DNA of 64,000 nucleotides, from NCBI RefSeq assembly GCF_023973825.1, contig NC_090122.1:496001-560000 (forward strand), in the 5' to 3' direction. Both the position numbers and the translations under genes were made by a program. Numbering within the stretch: the stretch's first letter is position 1; each line of letters starts with the position of its first letter. Below the pieces are notes generated by a model that worked only from the letters and a program-made list of their open reading frames with translations, ran no database searches and was not told the DNA's origin. This document shows positions 63,186 to 64,000 of the stretch, piece after piece. The DNA comes from Plasmodium brasilianum (taxonomy: Eukaryota > Apicomplexa > Aconoidasida > Haemosporida > Plasmodiidae).

Positions 63186-64000
63186 ATGATGAATCAAGGG
63201 AGTAATGAATTTTTAGAAAAAGCACTAAGCAGGGAGAAACACGAGAACAAACAAATCGAACAAGTGAACGACAAATTGCAGAAAAAAATAGTTCAAGAGA
63301 ATAACCATGGAAAAATAAATAGCTCAAAAAATAAAAAAAATAAAAATAAAAAAATAAAATATGTTAACCCTTCTGATAGTTTTATGTCAAAAAAGGTTAG
63401 TGAAGAAATAACAGAAAATAAAATACCATATGGTGCACGTGCAAATGAGCCAAAGATAGCCGAGTTGGAGTTAGGTCAGTTTAGGTCCATTCCTGAAATA
63501 TTTCTAGATGATTCGGATTCTAATTTGGGAAAAGGTTCTGACGCGGGGAAATGTAACGGGAGTACGTCTGACAAGGAGAAGAGTAAGGGGGATAAATTTG
63601 ACGAGGGCAAGTTTGGCAAAGGAAAGTTTGAGGGGGATAAATCCAACAAACGCCAAACCTTGGGGAAAGTTGATAGTAACACAAGCGAATATCCCACCTC
63701 CGAGAGTAGTGCAAGTCCCAAAGGTACTTGCAGATTATTAAAGGACACGAAGAAAGACTTGCAAAGGACTAAATCATGTGCATCTACATTATCTATAATA
63801 TCATCGGATTCAGACAATTCGAGTATTTACCTAGATAATGATTACTTAATAAGTATATGTATAGAGAAAATAAAAATAGAAATAAATAAGCTTGAAAATA
63901 ATTACACACAATATGAACAAGCATTCTGTGTGTCATATTTTGCATATGAAGATCCACTAGAATTGTTCAGTTTATTTCAAGGCATAAATTGGCTACCTGA
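63186..64000 (+). CDS. Asn/Lys/Ser-rich protein of unknown function (5' part)
   Basis: The frame opens at ATGATG (63186 and 63189) directly after a poly(dA) tract and stays open for 271 codons to the edge of the window, so the gene is truncated on the right. The N-terminal ~60 residues are charged, with a lysine/asparagine run. A short repeat of KFDEGKFGKGKFEGDK type lies at about residues 135-155, followed by Ser-rich sequence. From about residue 220 the composition becomes more balanced (LISICIEKIKIEINKLENNY, then FCVSYFAYEDPLELFSLFQG), suggesting the start of a folded domain. No family was recognised. It is divergent from the G3PDH gene. Confidence 0.8.
   Translation, partial: MMNQGSNEFLEKALSREKHENKQIEQVNDKLQKKIVQENNHGKINSSKNKKNKNKKIKYVNPSDSFMSKKVSEEITENKIPYGARANEPKIAELELGQFRSIPEIFLDDSDSNLGKGSDAGKCNGSTSDKEKSKGDKFDEGKFGKGKFEGDKSNKRQTLGKVDSNTSEYPTSESSASPKGTCRLLKDTKKDLQRTKSCASTLSIISSDSDNSSIYLDNDYLISICIEKIKIEINKLENNYTQYEQAFCVSYFAYEDPLELFSLFQGINWLP

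Overview
The window is nuclear DNA of a malaria parasite (genus Plasmodium). The signs are about 75-80% A+T, very long poly(dA)/poly(dT) and (TA)n tracts, Asn/Lys-rich low-complexity protein segments, and small introns with GTAAGT/GTATGT-type donors and T-rich acceptors. Parasite-specific proteins are also present: the rhomboid ROM1, an atypical MAP kinase with TSH in place of TXY, the PRL phosphatase, and a two-domain glyoxalase I. From memory, the gene order PRL - UGT - ubiquilin - HflX - RNase P subunit - GLO1 - MAP2 - Tctex1 - ROM1 - RabGAP - CLK3 - apicoplast G3PDH matches one block of P. falciparum chromosome 11 (around PF3D7_1113100 to PF3D7_1114800). The species cannot be fixed from sequence alone. 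Base composition and the gap structure suggest a long-read assembly of a non-Laverania species such as P. malariae or P. ovale; this is an inference.

Layout. 1-48: 3' tip of a plus-strand gene. 690-1352 (-): PRL phosphatase. 1353-6798: long intergenic tract with a 100-N gap flanked by a perfect 464-bp inverted repeat and a noisy third copy, probably an assembly artefact. 6799-7394 (+): small basic, mitoribosome-like protein. 9257-10291 (+): nucleotide-sugar transporter. 11223-13166 (-): four-exon ubiquilin/DSK2. 14945-17209 (+): HflX-type GTPase. 18903-20027 (+): RNase P Rpr2/Rpp21-like subunit. 20975-22072 (+): glyoxalase I. 23529-25883 (-): large multi-pass membrane protein. 28342-29912 (-): MAP kinase 2, whose N-terminal extension is out of frame across an A14 run. 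31252-32265 (-): a spliced gene assembled here by eye. 33280-34137 (+): Tctex1 dynein light chain. 36045-37805 (+): ROM1. 38874-42079 (-): 11-exon TBC RabGAP. 43989-45914 (-): RAP-like protein. 46802-47941 (+) and 49309-50583 (+): proteins of unknown function. 50762-51218 (+): possible three-exon microprotein. 53853-58113 (+): nine-exon CLK3/PRP4 kinase. 58340-61289 (-): eight-exon glycerol-3-phosphate dehydrogenase with a signal peptide. 63186-64000 (+): 5' part of an unknown gene.

The genes are monocistronic housekeeping and signalling genes, not a functional cluster. Shared themes are organelle function (apicoplast G3PDH, possible mitoribosomal and RAP proteins), secretory traffic (UGT, RabGAP, ROM1), RNA processing (RNase P subunit, CLK3), proteostasis (ubiquilin) and signalling (PRL, MAP2). 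Exon boundaries were derived by hand from GT/AG signals, reading-frame phase and recognised protein motifs. No tRNA, rRNA, CRISPR array or mobile element was seen.
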